Shown piece after piece: positions 8,825-19,667 of a stretch of DNA of 64,000 nt. The translations under genes and the position numbers were made by a program. The number at the start of each line of letters is the position of its first letter. The first letter of the stretch is position 1. Origin of the DNA: Lachancea thermotolerans CBS 6340 (taxonomy: Eukaryota; Ascomycota; Saccharomycetes; Saccharomycetales; Saccharomycetaceae); the NCBI RefSeq assembly GCF_000142805.1, contig NC_013080.1, forward strand, positions 1,364,001 to 1,428,000, given 5' to 3'. The notes under the pieces were generated by a model. The model saw nothing but the letters and a program-made list of their open reading frames with translations, had not been told where the DNA came from and did no database searches.

Positions 8825-9868
8825 TCAGTAGACGGAGATGTAGTTGTTGACCCTCTCTCTTTGGTTTTGCGCAATGCACTCGGCTATCCACGTAATGTTT
8901 CTCACCTCCTGCTCTTTAGATTTCATCCACGCCCATATAGTACTGAGGGTAAACTGCTGCGTGAAGGCATCTCTGCACAGCTCCATTTCCATTTTGTAGA
9001 AATGGTCCTCTAGGTTGCCAGTCTCAAAAATTCCACGGTACTCGTAGACGTTCTCGACAATGGATCTCACAGCTTCGAAGTCGGAACCGTTGGAGGCAAG
9101 CTGTTCAGTACCCACGGGGTAGAGTTTACCAAAGGTTGGGAGTAGGTCGCGCTTCATGTCTGGGTTGATCAAGTCTCCACTTTGCAAGGAGTTCAACGAG
9201 ATGTTGATAGCTCTTCTGTCCGCCTCAAAACTCAAAAACGTTTGCAGAACCTCGCGAGCGGGCTCCTCGATCTCAGTCGACACGAACTCGTAGAAATCAG
9301 AAAGGTACGCTTTGTAGAGCTTGTTTCTAATAATTTCGATGTTCACATCGTCCAGCTCGTCAGCCGCGTCGAAGCAGTCGCGGAAGTAAGGCGCCAAAGG
9401 CGTGTCGACAAGGACAGTCTCGTATAGAGACTCTAAGTCCGTGGCCACGGTCAACGTGGGCAAGGTATCGAACCAGCCGAGCGGATGACAACGAGGTAAG
9501 ATTTCAGCCTTGTCGCGGTCGTGAATAGTTCCTGTAATCATGAGCGCAACATTGTCGATCATGTAGCCGTACGTGATGTAGTCAAGGAACTTCTTGGTGA
9601 CGGAGCTGGACTGGTCGCGGATGTACTGAAACTCCTCGTAAAGCTTTGCAGAGGCCTTGTCCTGGATGATGGACGTCGTTAGTGCGTCCGAGGCCACAGA
9701 GGACAAGAAGTTTCCGTAGTCGGTTGACGAGAGTTGGAGCTTCAAGTCCTCCAGCGTGTCGCATTGCGTCAGGTTGATGTACTGGTTCCCGGTCAGCAGA
9801 CCATTTCTGTAGCCGCGGACCACACCCTCGATGAACCCGTTATCCACGTTGAAGAAAACTCCTTCCAT
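8825..9868 (-). CDS. VMA6: V-type ATPase subunit d
   Basis: A 347-residue protein matching yeast Vma6 (345 residues) from the first residue (MEGVFFNVDNGFIEGVVRGY). It is the peripheral V0 subunit that couples the rotor stalk to the membrane ring of the vacuolar proton pump. It is soluble, with no membrane helix, and shows the family's three-fold pattern of helical repeats. The gene is convergent with the F-box gene (138 bp between stops). The ATG at 9866-9868 gives the exact family N-terminus. In S. cerevisiae VMA6 (YLR447C) adjoins YLR446W on one side and RPL6B on the other; both relatives lie nearby here. Confidence 0.95.
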   Translation of the reverse strand: MEGVFFNVDNGFIEGVVRGYRNGLLTGNQYINLTQCDTLEDLKLQLSSTDYGNFLSSVASDALTTSIIQDKASAKLYEEFQYIRDQSSSVTKKFLDYITYGYMIDNVALMITGTIHDRDKAEILPRCHPLGWFDTLPTLTVATDLESLYETVLVDTPLAPYFRDCFDAADELDDVNIEIIRNKLYKAYLSDFYEFVSTEIEEPAREVLQTFLSFEADRRAINISLNSLQSGDLINPDMKRDLLPTFGKLYPVGTEQLASNGSDFEAVRSIVENVYEYRGIFETGNLEDHFYKMEMELCRDAFTQQFTLSTIWAWMKSKEQEVRNITWIAECIAQNQRERVNNYISVY

Positions 9869-11707
9869 TGCAGAGGTCTATTGTCTTGGTCAAAGATGAA
9901 CCTGGAAAGCTCGAAACAAGGTTTGGAAGTACAAGTTTCTTACTGAACAGATTGTATACGCAATGAGATGCGGTAAACAACTAACAGAAAAACGAATCAG
10001 TCCCTCACTAACTCAGTGTCAGCGAATGAATCAGATAGTCCGAGAACCGTCTGTCCTATATTTTATTCGATATATATTTCTTGATACAGAACCCTATAAG
10101 GTGGTGAGCTCGTTGCGGGTGATGCAAGGAAACGGAAAAAAAGAGTACATTTAGGAATACGCATCACGTGAAAGTGCTATCAGGTGAGGACCGAGATAAT
10201 ACGATCGTGAGTACGCAATCGAGTTCGTCTACGCATTTTTAGAACATCGTCAATGGGCATCATCGCGCCTTCAAAAAACGCTGCGATGCCCAGGGTAGTT
10301 GGAGTGCCATTTGTGCATTGTATGGATAAGTAAGTTAGTGTATTTTAGGATCTACGGTCCGTTCTTGCTGCTAATTAGATGTTTTCGACCAGCTAATGGT
10401 CAAGACCTTCCTTGCAAAATTAGCCCAAAAATGCCCTACCAAATAATTATTGAAAGATAATCGCTCCGGGAGGGACAAGGCCTCGACCCAACAGGCGAAC
10501 ATGCCTCTCTAAGAGAGAAAGATTCACGCAAAGTTTGTTTCAGTCCTCGCTGAGCCTTAATTAAAGGGAACATGTCCACGATAGCATTACAAACGAACAG
10601 TAAAGTGTCAGATGTTGATGTTGCTAACGCCGCGATCACCTATTCTGTGCGCTTAGAGTCCGAGCTAGGCCAACAGTTAAAGCAGGTGATCACACGGCTT
10701 CATTCCGTGCTCGCCATTTATCTTTTGTAACGGAGTTTAATGCGATCTAGGCTTGGCGACGCAAATTAGAATTCGCTTGCATTGACTCCGTGGAACATGC
10801 GCTATTCAAGTCTCAGCGGCTAACATACAAAAGCCCTATATCTTGTAGAAGTACGCTGATTTTGGTGCACAGGGCGCTATTGAAAGTGCGGGAGCGGGAA
10901 AATGTGCCAGAAGGTGAAATTACTGGATTTCTTCCTAAACTTTAAAATATCTGCCGTTGCTCGAGCCTGAGCTGCAACGCATCAAACATTTGTAGAAGTC
11001 ATGATTGAGTTACTTCTGTCAACAGCATAATCCAGAATCACTATCAAGAAATAGCCAATAAAGGCCCCTGCCCACACCTCGATTGGCAGCTTACCGAAAG
11101 CAATCGTCCGATCGTTCTTTTGCGTACTTCCTCCCGGCTGGCAGCGTCTAGTGATATTTCAAGGGTTTTATAGCTCTTTTTTACGCAAGGAAAACAATTT
11201 GCAGAGTGCCCCGGTAAAATAAACGGTAGAGTCTTCCATATAAAGTACTAAGATGTTGAATTTAGTCAAATCGGTGCGAAGTGATCTTCAGTAAGAATTC
11301 GTTCACGAAGCCGAGAGCAGCATACGAGCCTCTCAAAACTGACACGCCCCACAAGTGAGTTTCACCAAGGACATCAATTGCTGAAGAGTGTAGGGGTGCT
11401 TGCTTCCACCTAGCGGATTCCTGTCAAGCATTGTGTGACTTTGAGGAGATAGCGTTCTCTGATCAGCATGGGACTCGCATGCACTAAAAAACAAGGAACT
11501 GAACATGGAACAGACTATAAGCCTAGAGACAGCTCAGGCTCTTCTAGAAGGTCTCAAGACGATCACAGGATTTATAGCCCATCTTGTCCACTTTTTCCCA
11601 TAAGCGCTAATCGCAGAAATTTAGGCTTTCTCGTATTTAGTGCCAACAAGGTTTAACACACTTCTTCTCGGATACCAACATCTGAAAGGTGGCCCAATTC
11701 GTCAGGG
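9869..11707. other. Long divergent intergenic region, VMA6 to COG8
   Basis: A stretch of 1,839 bp with no gene that I can support. It holds one CACGTG (10165-10170) about 300 bp upstream of VMA6. ORFs on either strand are short and unlike proteins. I looked for tRNA A/B-box pairs and found none. It is long for a yeast divergent promoter and could hide an unannotated RNA or a replication origin. Confidence 0.4.
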
Positions 11708-12961
11708 ATGGACGCTCTCGAAATACTACTAGATGGAGTCCCTGTTTCCCCAACACGTGTGCAGGACGCGCGGGAGTTTTTGAGCCAGGCTCTCCAGAGC
11801 AAGGACGCGTATGAAGCATACTTTTCATCACAGCCGGTACCGGGGAGTATCGTCGAGGACATCGCAGAGGTTGACGCCGAAATAGCTAAGATTGAGAGGG
11901 AGCTTAAAGGAATATTGTTAGAAAACAAAGCAGAGATCTGTGATGCGCTTGTTGGTGAGCCCATTGAGCCACAGCTGTCTATAATGCTCTCCGAGATTGA
12001 CAAGCTCTGGGAGTTGGAAAAGGACGAGCCTATCGAGGAGCAGGATCCGGCTCTGTCCGTGCTCGACGAGCCTCAAGCAGAGCAGTCAGAGGACGCTTTT
12101 CATACTGCCCTGCATAAACTCAGGCTCGATGCTGCTAGTAAGAGCGAAACCCCTACAGACGATAACTTAGCGCTTGTATTATCAAATTTAACCAGAATCA
12201 ACGAGCTCCTCGAGCTACCTGCTTTAACATCTACTTGTATCAAGACAGGACACTACCAAGAGGCTCTGCTTTGTCACTCGCACGCACGCAAGCTCACGAG
12301 CAAATTCCCTAACGTTGACACAGTACGTCAGATTGCAGATTCTATATCACAGGAAATTACCACTACCATGATGCAGGGCTTGGTTAAGATGTTAGGCCAC
12401 AACCTCAGTGCCAACCCCATGAAAAAAATACTCACATTCTTATCTTCCATACCGCCTTTTTCATCAAGCCCGCAGACCCTGATACAGGTGTTTTTAGTCA
12501 TGCGACACAAATTCGTGTGCACCGAGATGGCTTCTTTCCAGGTTTTGGAGACTGCAAACGACACAATGCGTGAGCTACTAGTGAAGCGCAAAATCGAAGC
12601 ATTCCGTGAGCACGTCTACAGCGCTTTGTCCGTCGTACCCTCTATGTTCGACGCACCTACTCAAATGGTCACCATTCCATTGCTGGGCTCCCCAAAGAAA
12701 GAGTTAAAGACCTGTCCTTTAATGCTCCAGTTTGTTGAGTCATGTTGCGACGCGCTTCTGAAGGAATTATCCCCACATATCGAGTTACTGTCAGATTCTG
12801 TATGCCTCCAGCTGGTGTATTGTTCATTCAGGCTCGCTGATTGTAATGCCAACTACCACCATCTGTTCATAGACAAAATCCAGGAGGCAGGTTTGTACAC
12901 CACAGCCCAATTAACGACAGCTATGGACAAGAGACGAGAACTGGCTAGTAAGTACTACTAA
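11708..12961 (+). CDS. COG8: Conserved oligomeric Golgi complex subunit 8 (Dor1 family)
   Basis: A 417-residue protein of the COG8/Dor1 family, a subunit of lobe B of the COG tether that guides retrograde vesicles within the Golgi. The N-terminal segment (EAYFSSQPVPGSIVEDIAE) and the central LELPALTSTCIKTGHYQEAL segment are characteristic. Most of the chain is predicted helical, as expected for a tether rod. It is shorter than S. cerevisiae Cog8 (607 residues as I recall), mainly at the C-terminus; I see no continuing frame after the stop at 12959-12961. Its neighbour is TCB3, as in S. cerevisiae (YML071C-YML072C), which strengthens the assignment. The start is the ATG at 11708. Confidence 0.85.
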   Translation: MDALEILLDGVPVSPTRVQDAREFLSQALQSKDAYEAYFSSQPVPGSIVEDIAEVDAEIAKIERELKGILLENKAEICDALVGEPIEPQLSIMLSEIDKLWELEKDEPIEEQDPALSVLDEPQAEQSEDAFHTALHKLRLDAASKSETPTDDNLALVLSNLTRINELLELPALTSTCIKTGHYQEALLCHSHARKLTSKFPNVDTVRQIADSISQEITTTMMQGLVKMLGHNLSANPMKKILTFLSSIPPFSSSPQTLIQVFLVMRHKFVCTEMASFQVLETANDTMRELLVKRKIEAFREHVYSALSVVPSMFDAPTQMVTIPLLGSPKKELKTCPLMLQFVESCCDALLKELSPHIELLSDSVCLQLVYCSFRLADCNANYHHLFIDKIQEAGLYTTAQLTTAMDKRRELASKYY

Positions 12962-13196
12962 TCATCCATTTTGGAACCCAAGTCTGTTCAAAAAAATAGC
13001 TAAGTGTCTGGGATTAGCATACGGATATTGTCAACATGTTTGGCAGGTGTATAGAACATTAAGAACCTTGCTTCTATTAGGCTTCGGCGTGTCAGCAGTG
13101 TCATCGGGGTTATCAAAAATAGAGAGGATTCTATAGTTTTTTACGGTTTTCGGCTTCTTGCATATTTTGACCTAAAAAAATGTACCCCTGCGAAGA

Positions 13197-16100
13197 ATGC
13201 TTAGCGACAAATACAACAGCGACGGTTCTTCAAGGATACTCACTGTTAGTCAATTGTGCAAAAATAGAGGTCTTGCCGCGAGACTAGGCTCTGTAAACAT
13301 GCCCAACAATGCCACACTACCGGTGGACTCAAATTTAGAGTCCAAAGAAGCCAAAGTCGGGGGGAAACTCGCTGAGAAAGCCTATGCGGACATGCCCAGT
13401 GTCAACAAAAGCGTGACTGGCAGCGGCAGCGTCAAACAGAGACGTTCCACATCCTCTTATCCTGGATCTAACAAAGACATCCTCGTCGCTTCTAATGCCC
13501 CGGGCGTCATGAAGCTACCCCCACCAAATGCGAACGGAACGGTGGGGCCAGCCCCCCTTGAGATTACTGATCCCAAAGAAGCGAAACATCTTACTCCTAG
13601 GGAAAAAAACCTGCACGAGACTAGTATCGACAAATCAGCCTATGAACAACAGCAAAGGACTATCGAAACACTGAGCGAAAACTTAGCCGTTGACAAGCCT
13701 GAAATGCTTTATCCTTGGGGATCTACTGGTGCATTCTACGGGAGTAAGAACGGACCCGCGAGCGCGGATTCTAATGTTGTCAAGGCCTACATTACAGAGA
13801 GATTTTACAATGATATCTACTACAACATGGCCGGCATCATTGGGACTTGTTTCTTTTCTTGGTTGCTAGCCCATTGGGGGTTTTCTTGGTGGTCTTTGGG
13901 TTTTGTATTTTTCTGCACAGCTTCTGTTTATCGTTCCGAGTTTCGCCGTTTTAATAGAAACATTAGAGATGATCTTACGAGGATCACCGTGGAAGAAACA
14001 CTAAGTGACAGAACAGAATCGACATTATGGCTAAACTCTTTTCTCTCGAAGTTCTGGGTTATTTATATGCCAGTTTTATCCCAGCAGGTCAAAGACATTG
14101 CTAACCCTCAGCTGGCGGGTGTAGCTCCAGGCTATGGTATTGACGCGATCTCCTTGGATGAATTTACATTGGGCACGAAATCTCCCACGATTGACGGGAT
14201 CAAGTCTTATACGAAGAAAGGGAAGGACACTGTGGAAATGGACTGGGTTTTTTCTTTCACTCCAAATGATGTCTCCGATATGACCCGAAAGGAAGCCAAA
14301 GAAAAGATCAACCCCAAGATTGCACTCGGTGTTACGGTTGGTAAGGGATTTGTTTCAAAATCTTTGCCTGTCTTGGTGGAAGACATTAACTGTAAGGGAA
14401 GACTGCGTATAACCATTAAGTTTGGTCCCGCATTCCCAAATATCAAAATTGTTCAGCTTTCCCTTCTGGAGCCACCTTTCATTGACTTCGCTTTGAAGCC
14501 TGTAGGCGGTGACACTCTTGGATTGGATATTATGTCGTTCTTGCCTGGGTTGAAGACTTTTGTTAAGACAATGATTAATTCAAATGTTGGCCCAATGCTT
14601 TACAACCCTCACCATTTGGACATTGACGTTGAGGAGATAATGGCTGCCCAATCTCAAGATGCCATAGGTGTTGTTGCTGTTACTATCCACTCAGCAGACG
14701 ATTTGAAAGGCTCTGACTTTATAGGCAACACAGTTGACCCCTACGTCACTCTGACTGCAGAAAAGGGCAACATTGGGGAAACTACGATCCGTACCTCTGT
14801 CAAGTCTGACGTCAAGTCTCCACGCTGGAACGAAACCAAGTACGTCCTAGTGAACACTTTGGAACAGAAACTATATTTCACTTGTTATGACTTCAATGAT
14901 ATCCGAAAGGACACTGTTATTGGCAAAGTCGAGTTAGAGCTTAACGGCCTTTTCCAAAATCCTACTTTAGAGAATAAAACTTCGAAAATCACGTCCGGCG
15001 GCCGTTCGAGAGGGACCCTGAACTATGATGTTCATTGGCTACCAGTTGTTAATAAGGAAGAACAGGAAGCCCGGGAGGCTAATGAGGGTGCTCCAGAAAG
15101 AGCTGAAGAGGAAGATAATGCCGAAACAAACCAGTCTGCGTCCGATGTTGGTATCTTGAAAGCCACCTTGCACAAGATCACAAACTTGAAGCATGCAACT
15201 GCTGTGCAAGGCGCTTTGAGTCCAAGTGCCGAGCTGTTTGTTGATGGTAAGTCTGTTATGCACTTTAGAACTTTGAGGCGCATCAACGAGCCTTCTTGGG
15301 AGCAAAGTATTGAGGTTTTGGTTCCCTCAAAAAAGAATTCGACACTGCTTTTGAAAGTCTACGACCAAGGAATTGCTGGAAGGGAAGAGCTGTGCAAATA
15401 CTCAACTTCAATGGAAGATGTCCTGAGCATGGCTGATGCTGGCCAGTCTGTTTTACAGGCCTCTCCCCAGGGTCGGATTTATATGTCTGCTGCTTGGAAG
15501 CCTGTGGTAATGACGGGATCATTTGCACCCGCAAATTCTGTTCGTGACCCTATAGGTGTCGCTAGACTTCACATCCAGGACGCACTAGTCGACGAGAACT
15601 TATCTGGAGTTGGTGACATTGATCCATACATTACCGTGTCGTTGAATAAGAGAATAACGCACAGAACACACTACTTCTCTGACAATCGTGAGCCTAATTT
15701 CAACGCTGTTGTTTATATTCCAGTTACATCTGAGAAGCAAACGATAGTTGTTGATGTGATTGATTACCAAAAGGTCGGAAAAGACAGGCCAATAGGTTCA
15801 TACTCAATTCCGGTATCGAAGCTGCTTGAGAAAAAGACCGACTCTGGCGTAATTGGTCAGAGTGATGAGCCGCCTTCGCAATGCAGATTGCTAGGAAAGA
15901 ATATGAAGCTGACAAAGAGTTACATCAACATCGCAATGTCTCTGTTACCAGTGACGCAAGTTTACTCCCCTGATGAGCTAGGAAAGGTCGAACAGCTAGA
16001 AGCAAAAATCCAGGAACGTAAGGAAAAGTTTGCTAAGGATCAAGAAGAACTGAAGAAGAAGATGGAGAAGGACCCTGATTTGTACGAAGTTGTTGAGATT

Positions 16101-17819
16101 GACGTGGATGACGAAGATGAAAAGGCTTTGAAGAAGAAAGAGAAGAGATCGGTCACCGAATTGCTCAAAGAAAACTCTGGTGTTTTGAGTTTCCAGATTT
16201 TGAGAGGCAAACTCTCCAAGCATTCTGCGCATTTGCAGGTTCTGTTTGATGACCTTGCATGCCCTGCATCTACGTCCATGAAGTCTAGAAAAGGCGAAGC
16301 AATTCCAGATAGCGGGTCCTGCTTTATTCGTGACTTAAAGCACAGCCGTATCACCTTCAGACTGACGAAAAAGTTTGAGCCCAAAGAACTATCAGATGTA
16401 TTAAGCGAGGCCTCCTATCCCACCTCCGAGTTGCTAAAGAAGGGGCTTGAGAAACCAACCGTTGTTGAATTTGAGGGATCGAAAATTGAAGTCCACTTCC
16501 TATACACACCTGCTTCCGTGGAGTTGCCACCTAGCGAGTCTATCGAGGATACCGGTATCATGAAGCTGAAAGTAATCTCTGCCGACGGGTTACCTTCGCA
16601 TGACAGAAACAACAAATCGGACCCTTATGTTGCCATCAACGTGGATGGATCGGAAGTTCAAAAAACAGAAGTTATTAAGAAAACATTGTCTCCGGTATGG
16701 AACGAGGAACTTGAAATCCCAGTCCCATCAAGATCTAGGTCAAAAGTTGTGGTGGAAGTTTACGACTGGGACAGAACTGGTTCCAATGATTTGCTGTGCT
16801 CTACTGTCCTTGACACCAAAATACTTGTGCCTGAAAAAACAAAAGACATGGACTTGAAGTTAGAAAAACAAGGGACTATTAAATTGGCTGCTACCTTTAT
16901 ACCCGAGTACTTGTTCCCAACTCTAGATCCTGTTAAGGGCGGCTTGGCTTCTCGTCCACTAAAGGCTATAGGTGGCGTTGCCAACCTAGGTGTTGGTGTG
17001 GCAGGTGCTGGTATCGGCGCCGCGCAAAATGTGGCAGGTGCTGGCCTTGGAGCAGCGCAAAATGTCGCTGGCGCGGGCTTTGGAGGAATACAGAAAGGTG
17101 GTCGTTTCCTAAAGAGCTTTGGCACCAAAAAGTCCAAGAAGGATGCCAAAGACTCAAAGATGGATGAAGAAGAGGGCGAAGAGGGTGCTGGCTCCGATCA
17201 GCAAGCCAGGGAAAACGAGAATAGGTCTTTGGCCCCTAAGCTGTCCGCCGACTACGACGTCACAAAACCTAACACTAGCTACGCTAAAGTCGAATCCTAC
17301 CACCCAGCCCCAGCGGTCGCATCAAAAAACGGAGACGGGTCGAGTGTGGTTGGCGCACCTGGCCCCATTCACCAGCGCTCAGCTTCTACGGCCAGCAGTT
17401 TTGCTCGTACTCTGGCGCCAAACGGTACCTACAAAGGTAAAGTGACTTTGGTGGGCGCCGAAAACATGGGCAAGGCTTTGCAGGTTCGCTTCTCGCTTGC
17501 ACAAGGTGGTAAAATCAAGCACATGTATCGTACGGAGAACAAGAAATCAAACTCCGAAGGGTGGGTTGATTTTGGAGAGTCTTGTGAATTCAAGGCTTCA
17601 CCAGAGGCTAACCTAGTATTTGGGGGTGTCACTGTACACCGCTTCGGCAAGGATACCGAGCTAGGTGTTGCTCAGATTAACCTAGGTGACCCTCAGATCC
17701 AACAAGAAGGCCAGATTTCGGTAAGGCTAGGCCGCGGACACCTCATCTTAAAGATTGATTACGGCAACGATGAGGATGTGCCTCCGGTACCTTCAATTCC
17801 ATCGGAATACAAGAACTAG
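13197..17819 (+). CDS. TCB3: Tricalbin, ER-plasma membrane tether with C2 domains
   Basis: A 1,540-residue protein close in length to yeast Tcb3 (1,545). After a disordered N-terminus, a hydrophobic hairpin at about residues 210-245 anchors it in the ER. An SMP lipid-transfer domain follows (about 265-480), then several C2 domains (about 495-640, 650-770, 780-930, 1125-1260 and near 1400-1530). Several C2 loops show the Ser-Asp-Pro-Tyr or Val-Asp-Pro-Tyr calcium-binding pattern. A basic/acidic coiled segment lies near 930-990, and a Gly/Ala-rich repeat near 1255-1300. Tricalbins hold cortical ER to the plasma membrane and move lipid. The ATG at 13197 is used here; a second ATG at 13299 would remove 34 residues and is a real alternative. 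Order COG8-TCB3-RPL6 equals S. cerevisiae YML071C-YML073C. Confidence 0.95.
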   Translation: MLSDKYNSDGSSRILTVSQLCKNRGLAARLGSVNMPNNATLPVDSNLESKEAKVGGKLAEKAYADMPSVNKSVTGSGSVKQRRSTSSYPGSNKDILVASNAPGVMKLPPPNANGTVGPAPLEITDPKEAKHLTPREKNLHETSIDKSAYEQQQRTIETLSENLAVDKPEMLYPWGSTGAFYGSKNGPASADSNVVKAYITERFYNDIYYNMAGIIGTCFFSWLLAHWGFSWWSLGFVFFCTASVYRSEFRRFNRNIRDDLTRITVEETLSDRTESTLWLNSFLSKFWVIYMPVLSQQVKDIANPQLAGVAPGYGIDAISLDEFTLGTKSPTIDGIKSYTKKGKDTVEMDWVFSFTPNDVSDMTRKEAKEKINPKIALGVTVGKGFVSKSLPVLVEDINCKGRLRITIKFGPAFPNIKIVQLSLLEPPFIDFALKPVGGDTLGLDIMSFLPGLKTFVKTMINSNVGPMLYNPHHLDIDVEEIMAAQSQDAIGVVAVTIHSADDLKGSDFIGNTVDPYVTLTAEKGNIGETTIRTSVKSDVKSPRWNETKYVLVNTLEQKLYFTCYDFNDIRKDTVIGKVELELNGLFQNPTLENKTSKITSGGRSRGTLNYDVHWLPVVNKEEQEAREANEGAPERAEEEDNAETNQSASDVGILKATLHKITNLKHATAVQGALSPSAELFVDGKSVMHFRTLRRINEPSWEQSIEVLVPSKKNSTLLLKVYDQGIAGREELCKYSTSMEDVLSMADAGQSVLQASPQGRIYMSAAWKPVVMTGSFAPANSVRDPIGVARLHIQDALVDENLSGVGDIDPYITVSLNKRITHRTHYFSDNREPNFNAVVYIPVTSEKQTIVVDVIDYQKVGKDRPIGSYSIPVSKLLEKKTDSGVIGQSDEPPSQCRLLGKNMKLTKSYINIAMSLLPVTQVYSPDELGKVEQLEAKIQERKEKFAKDQEELKKKMEKDPDLYEVVEIDVDDEDEKALKKKEKRSVTELLKENSGVLSFQILRGKLSKHSAHLQVLFDDLACPASTSMKSRKGEAIPDSGSCFIRDLKHSRITFRLTKKFEPKELSDVLSEASYPTSELLKKGLEKPTVVEFEGSKIEVHFLYTPASVELPPSESIEDTGIMKLKVISADGLPSHDRNNKSDPYVAINVDGSEVQKTEVIKKTLSPVWNEELEIPVPSRSRSKVVVEVYDWDRTGSNDLLCSTVLDTKILVPEKTKDMDLKLEKQGTIKLAATFIPEYLFPTLDPVKGGLASRPLKAIGGVANLGVGVAGAGIGAAQNVAGAGLGAAQNVAGAGFGGIQKGGRFLKSFGTKKSKKDAKDSKMDEEEGEEGAGSDQQARENENRSLAPKLSADYDVTKPNTSYAKVESYHPAPAVASKNGDGSSVVGAPGPIHQRSASTASSFARTLAPNGTYKGKVTLVGAENMGKALQVRFSLAQGGKIKHMYRTENKKSNSEGWVDFGESCEFKASPEANLVFGGVTVHRFGKDTELGVAQINLGDPQIQQEGQISVRLGRGHLILKIDYGNDEDVPPVPSIPSEYKN

Positions 17820-18374
17820 TTCGTACATACGTCAACTTTTTGTAATATTGAGCGTGTATGTATATCAAAGTTCTTTGCGGTTAAAGTAGCAGCATGCTTC
17901 TGTAGGGACCGTGGTCATCACGATACCATTAAAAAGCCTTGAGAATGTGCTGTGAAAATCATATGTAATTCTTAGTAAGTGACTGCGAACCCATACATCC
18001 AAGTTTTGGAAGAAAATTTAATGACTGAAAAATATTTCGAGTGCCTCGAGAGTTTTACCAATGATCCTTCTGAAGGAACAGTAGTCTCTCGCAGCGCCCG
18101 TGGCAGAGCCCTCGCAGCCCAGTCGCACCGGAAGCTCGACCAATCCTCCTGCCTAGCGCCCTCCATCGTGCTTGGGTCCGGGCGGAGCTCCTGCCTAGCG
18201 CTCGGTGGCAGGCTCCTAGCGCTGCCTACCCAACCACTACCTCCCGGTGGACACTCACTGTCCGTCGGCCGCGATGCCTGTACTACGATGCTGCAATACT
18301 CTGTTGGAAAAAAGATGGAAGTTGACGATACTGGACTCTACAGGATAGCATAGACAAGCGAAACATCAAACGAA
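17820..18374. other. RPL6 promoter region
   Basis: A 555-bp region between TCB3 and RPL6. It includes a Rap1-like site and a short imperfect duplication of CTCCTGCCTAGCG near 18145-18205. A 124-codon frame here is not protein-like. Confidence 0.45.
17988..18000 (+). promoter_or_regulatory. Rap1-like site upstream of RPL6
   Basis: AACCCATACATCC resembles the Rap1 consensus ACACCCATACATT. It lies 375-387 bp upstream of the RPL6 start codon, a usual distance for yeast ribosomal protein genes. Rap1 control is known for S. cerevisiae; it is inferred here. Confidence 0.5.
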
Positions 18375-19169
18375 ATGAGTGCCCAAAAAGTATGTCAAAT
18401 GAGTGAGAAATAAGCAAGATGTGTTATGGAAGTGCTGAGAAACCTAGATCAGAGCTGTGGTGGGAATTCAGGGGCAGGTATTGTATCCGGCTGGAGAAGC
18501 TACGGTTTGCAGACAAGTTAATCGTTAACGCCACGGCCTTTTGGCAAAGTTACAAGTGTGCTGTACATGTAACCTAGAACCCCCGATCTCCTGCGTTCGA
18601 GCGCTTCCGATACTGATAGCTGCCACCGAGCGAGTTTACTAACAAATATTCAGGTTCCAAAGTGGTATCCAGCTGAAGACGTTCCAGTTGCAAAGCAGTC
18701 CAGAAAGGCCCTGCGTCCTCAGAAGTTGCGCGCTTCTCTGGTTCCAGGTACCGTTTTGATCTTGTTGGCCGGTCGTTTCAGAGGCAAGAGAGTTGTCTAC
18801 TTGAAGCACTTGGAGGACAACACCTTGTTGGTCTCCGGTCCATTCAAGGTCAACGGTGTTCCATTGAGAAGAGTCAACGCTCGTTACGTCATTGCCACAT
18901 CCACCAAAATCGCCTTGGAGGGTGTCGACGTTGAGAAGTACAACGTCGCTTACTTCGCCAGAGAAAAGGTTACCAGAAAGCAAAAGGCTGAGGCTGGTTT
19001 CTTCGGCGAGCAGGCCAAGAAGGAGATCCAGTCCGAGCGTGTCGAGGACCAAAAGGTTGTTGACAAGGCTTTGTTGGCTCAGATCAAGAAGACCCCATTG
19101 TTGAAGCAGTACTTGGCTTCCTCTTTCTCCTTGAAGAGCGGTGACAAGCCACACTTGTTGAAATTCTAA
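18375..19169 (+). CDS. RPL6: 60S ribosomal protein L6 (eL6), two exons
   Basis: The protein is 176 residues, the same as S. cerevisiae Rpl6A/B. Exon 1 is 18375-18389 (ATG AGT GCC CAA AAA), exon 2 is 18654-19169. Exon 2 starts [11 protein letters not shown] and continues to the C-terminal DKPHLLKF. The intron has the donor GTATGT, a perfect TACTAAC branch site and a CAG acceptor. eL6 is part of the large ribosomal subunit. Codon choice is strongly biased (for example TTG and AAG), as expected for a highly expressed gene. The position between TCB3 and the FPR3 gene equals YML073C and also its duplicate YLR448W, so this is the single pre-duplication copy. The exon-1 placement rests on the intron signals and on similarity. 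Confidence 0.96.
18390..18653 (+). other. RPL6 intron
   Basis: A 264-nt intron placed after codon 5 as in the S. cerevisiae genes. Donor GTATGT at 18390-18395, branch site TACTAAC near 18638-18644, acceptor CAG at 18651-18653. I see no snoRNA boxes in it. Confidence 0.93.
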
Positions 19170-19667
19170 ATTGATTCCTGTAAGATGGGTCCTCCTTTTT
19201 TTACGTACTTCTCTGTTTAGGGTTTCCACCTAAAGTGTATACAAATCTAATTTCACATCAAGTTTATCAATTGGCATAAAGCTGCGCTAGCGTTGCCCAT
19301 ATTCAGGTAAAGTCTACGAAGCACCTATAAGCCTCGTGAATTGTTTGGGCCTTGCTTTCGTGAGTAGAACGTTGTAATCGGTAGTCTCCTCCGGCAAGAA
19401 TCTCACCGTACGTGACTACAAGAGGTTTTTGAAGTCGTTGAAGTAAATAAAATGCACAGACACGTGTTAGGACGTACAAGATATGTGCCTTTGGGCTGGC
19501 TTCTCGCGCTCCTATGATTCGTCAGCTTCGACTGGGGCATACTCAAGCCCACAAACTTAAAATTAATCCAACAATATGTTTAATACTCCTTGAACAACCA
19601 CAGAACCAGGCAGGAGATAAGCTGAAAGGGTCATATACAAATGCAAGCAATTCTCATTCAACAAAGT
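19170..19667. other. Intergenic region between RPL6 and tRNA-Val
   Basis: A 498-bp region with no gene I can support. It should hold the RPL6 3' end. Just before the tRNA the sequence ends TTCAACA, but no matching LTR start was found. Confidence 0.45.

Noticed and set aside
10630-10700. tRNA A-box-like sequence on the minus strand
   Set aside because: TGGCCTAGCTCGG resembles an A box, but there is no B box or acceptor stem at the right distance.
11468-11656. 62-codon frame starting MGLACTKK near COG8
   Set aside because: The start looks like a lipid-modification signal, but there is no further protein character; treated as chance.
17979-18353. 124-codon frame upstream of RPL6
   Set aside because: Overlaps the promoter region and has no recognisable features; low-complexity Ser/Leu/Pro content.
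19650-19667. Possible LTR end (TTCAACA) directly before tRNA-Val
   Set aside because: tRNA flanks often hold LTRs in yeast, but no partner end, target duplication or LTR-like body was found.
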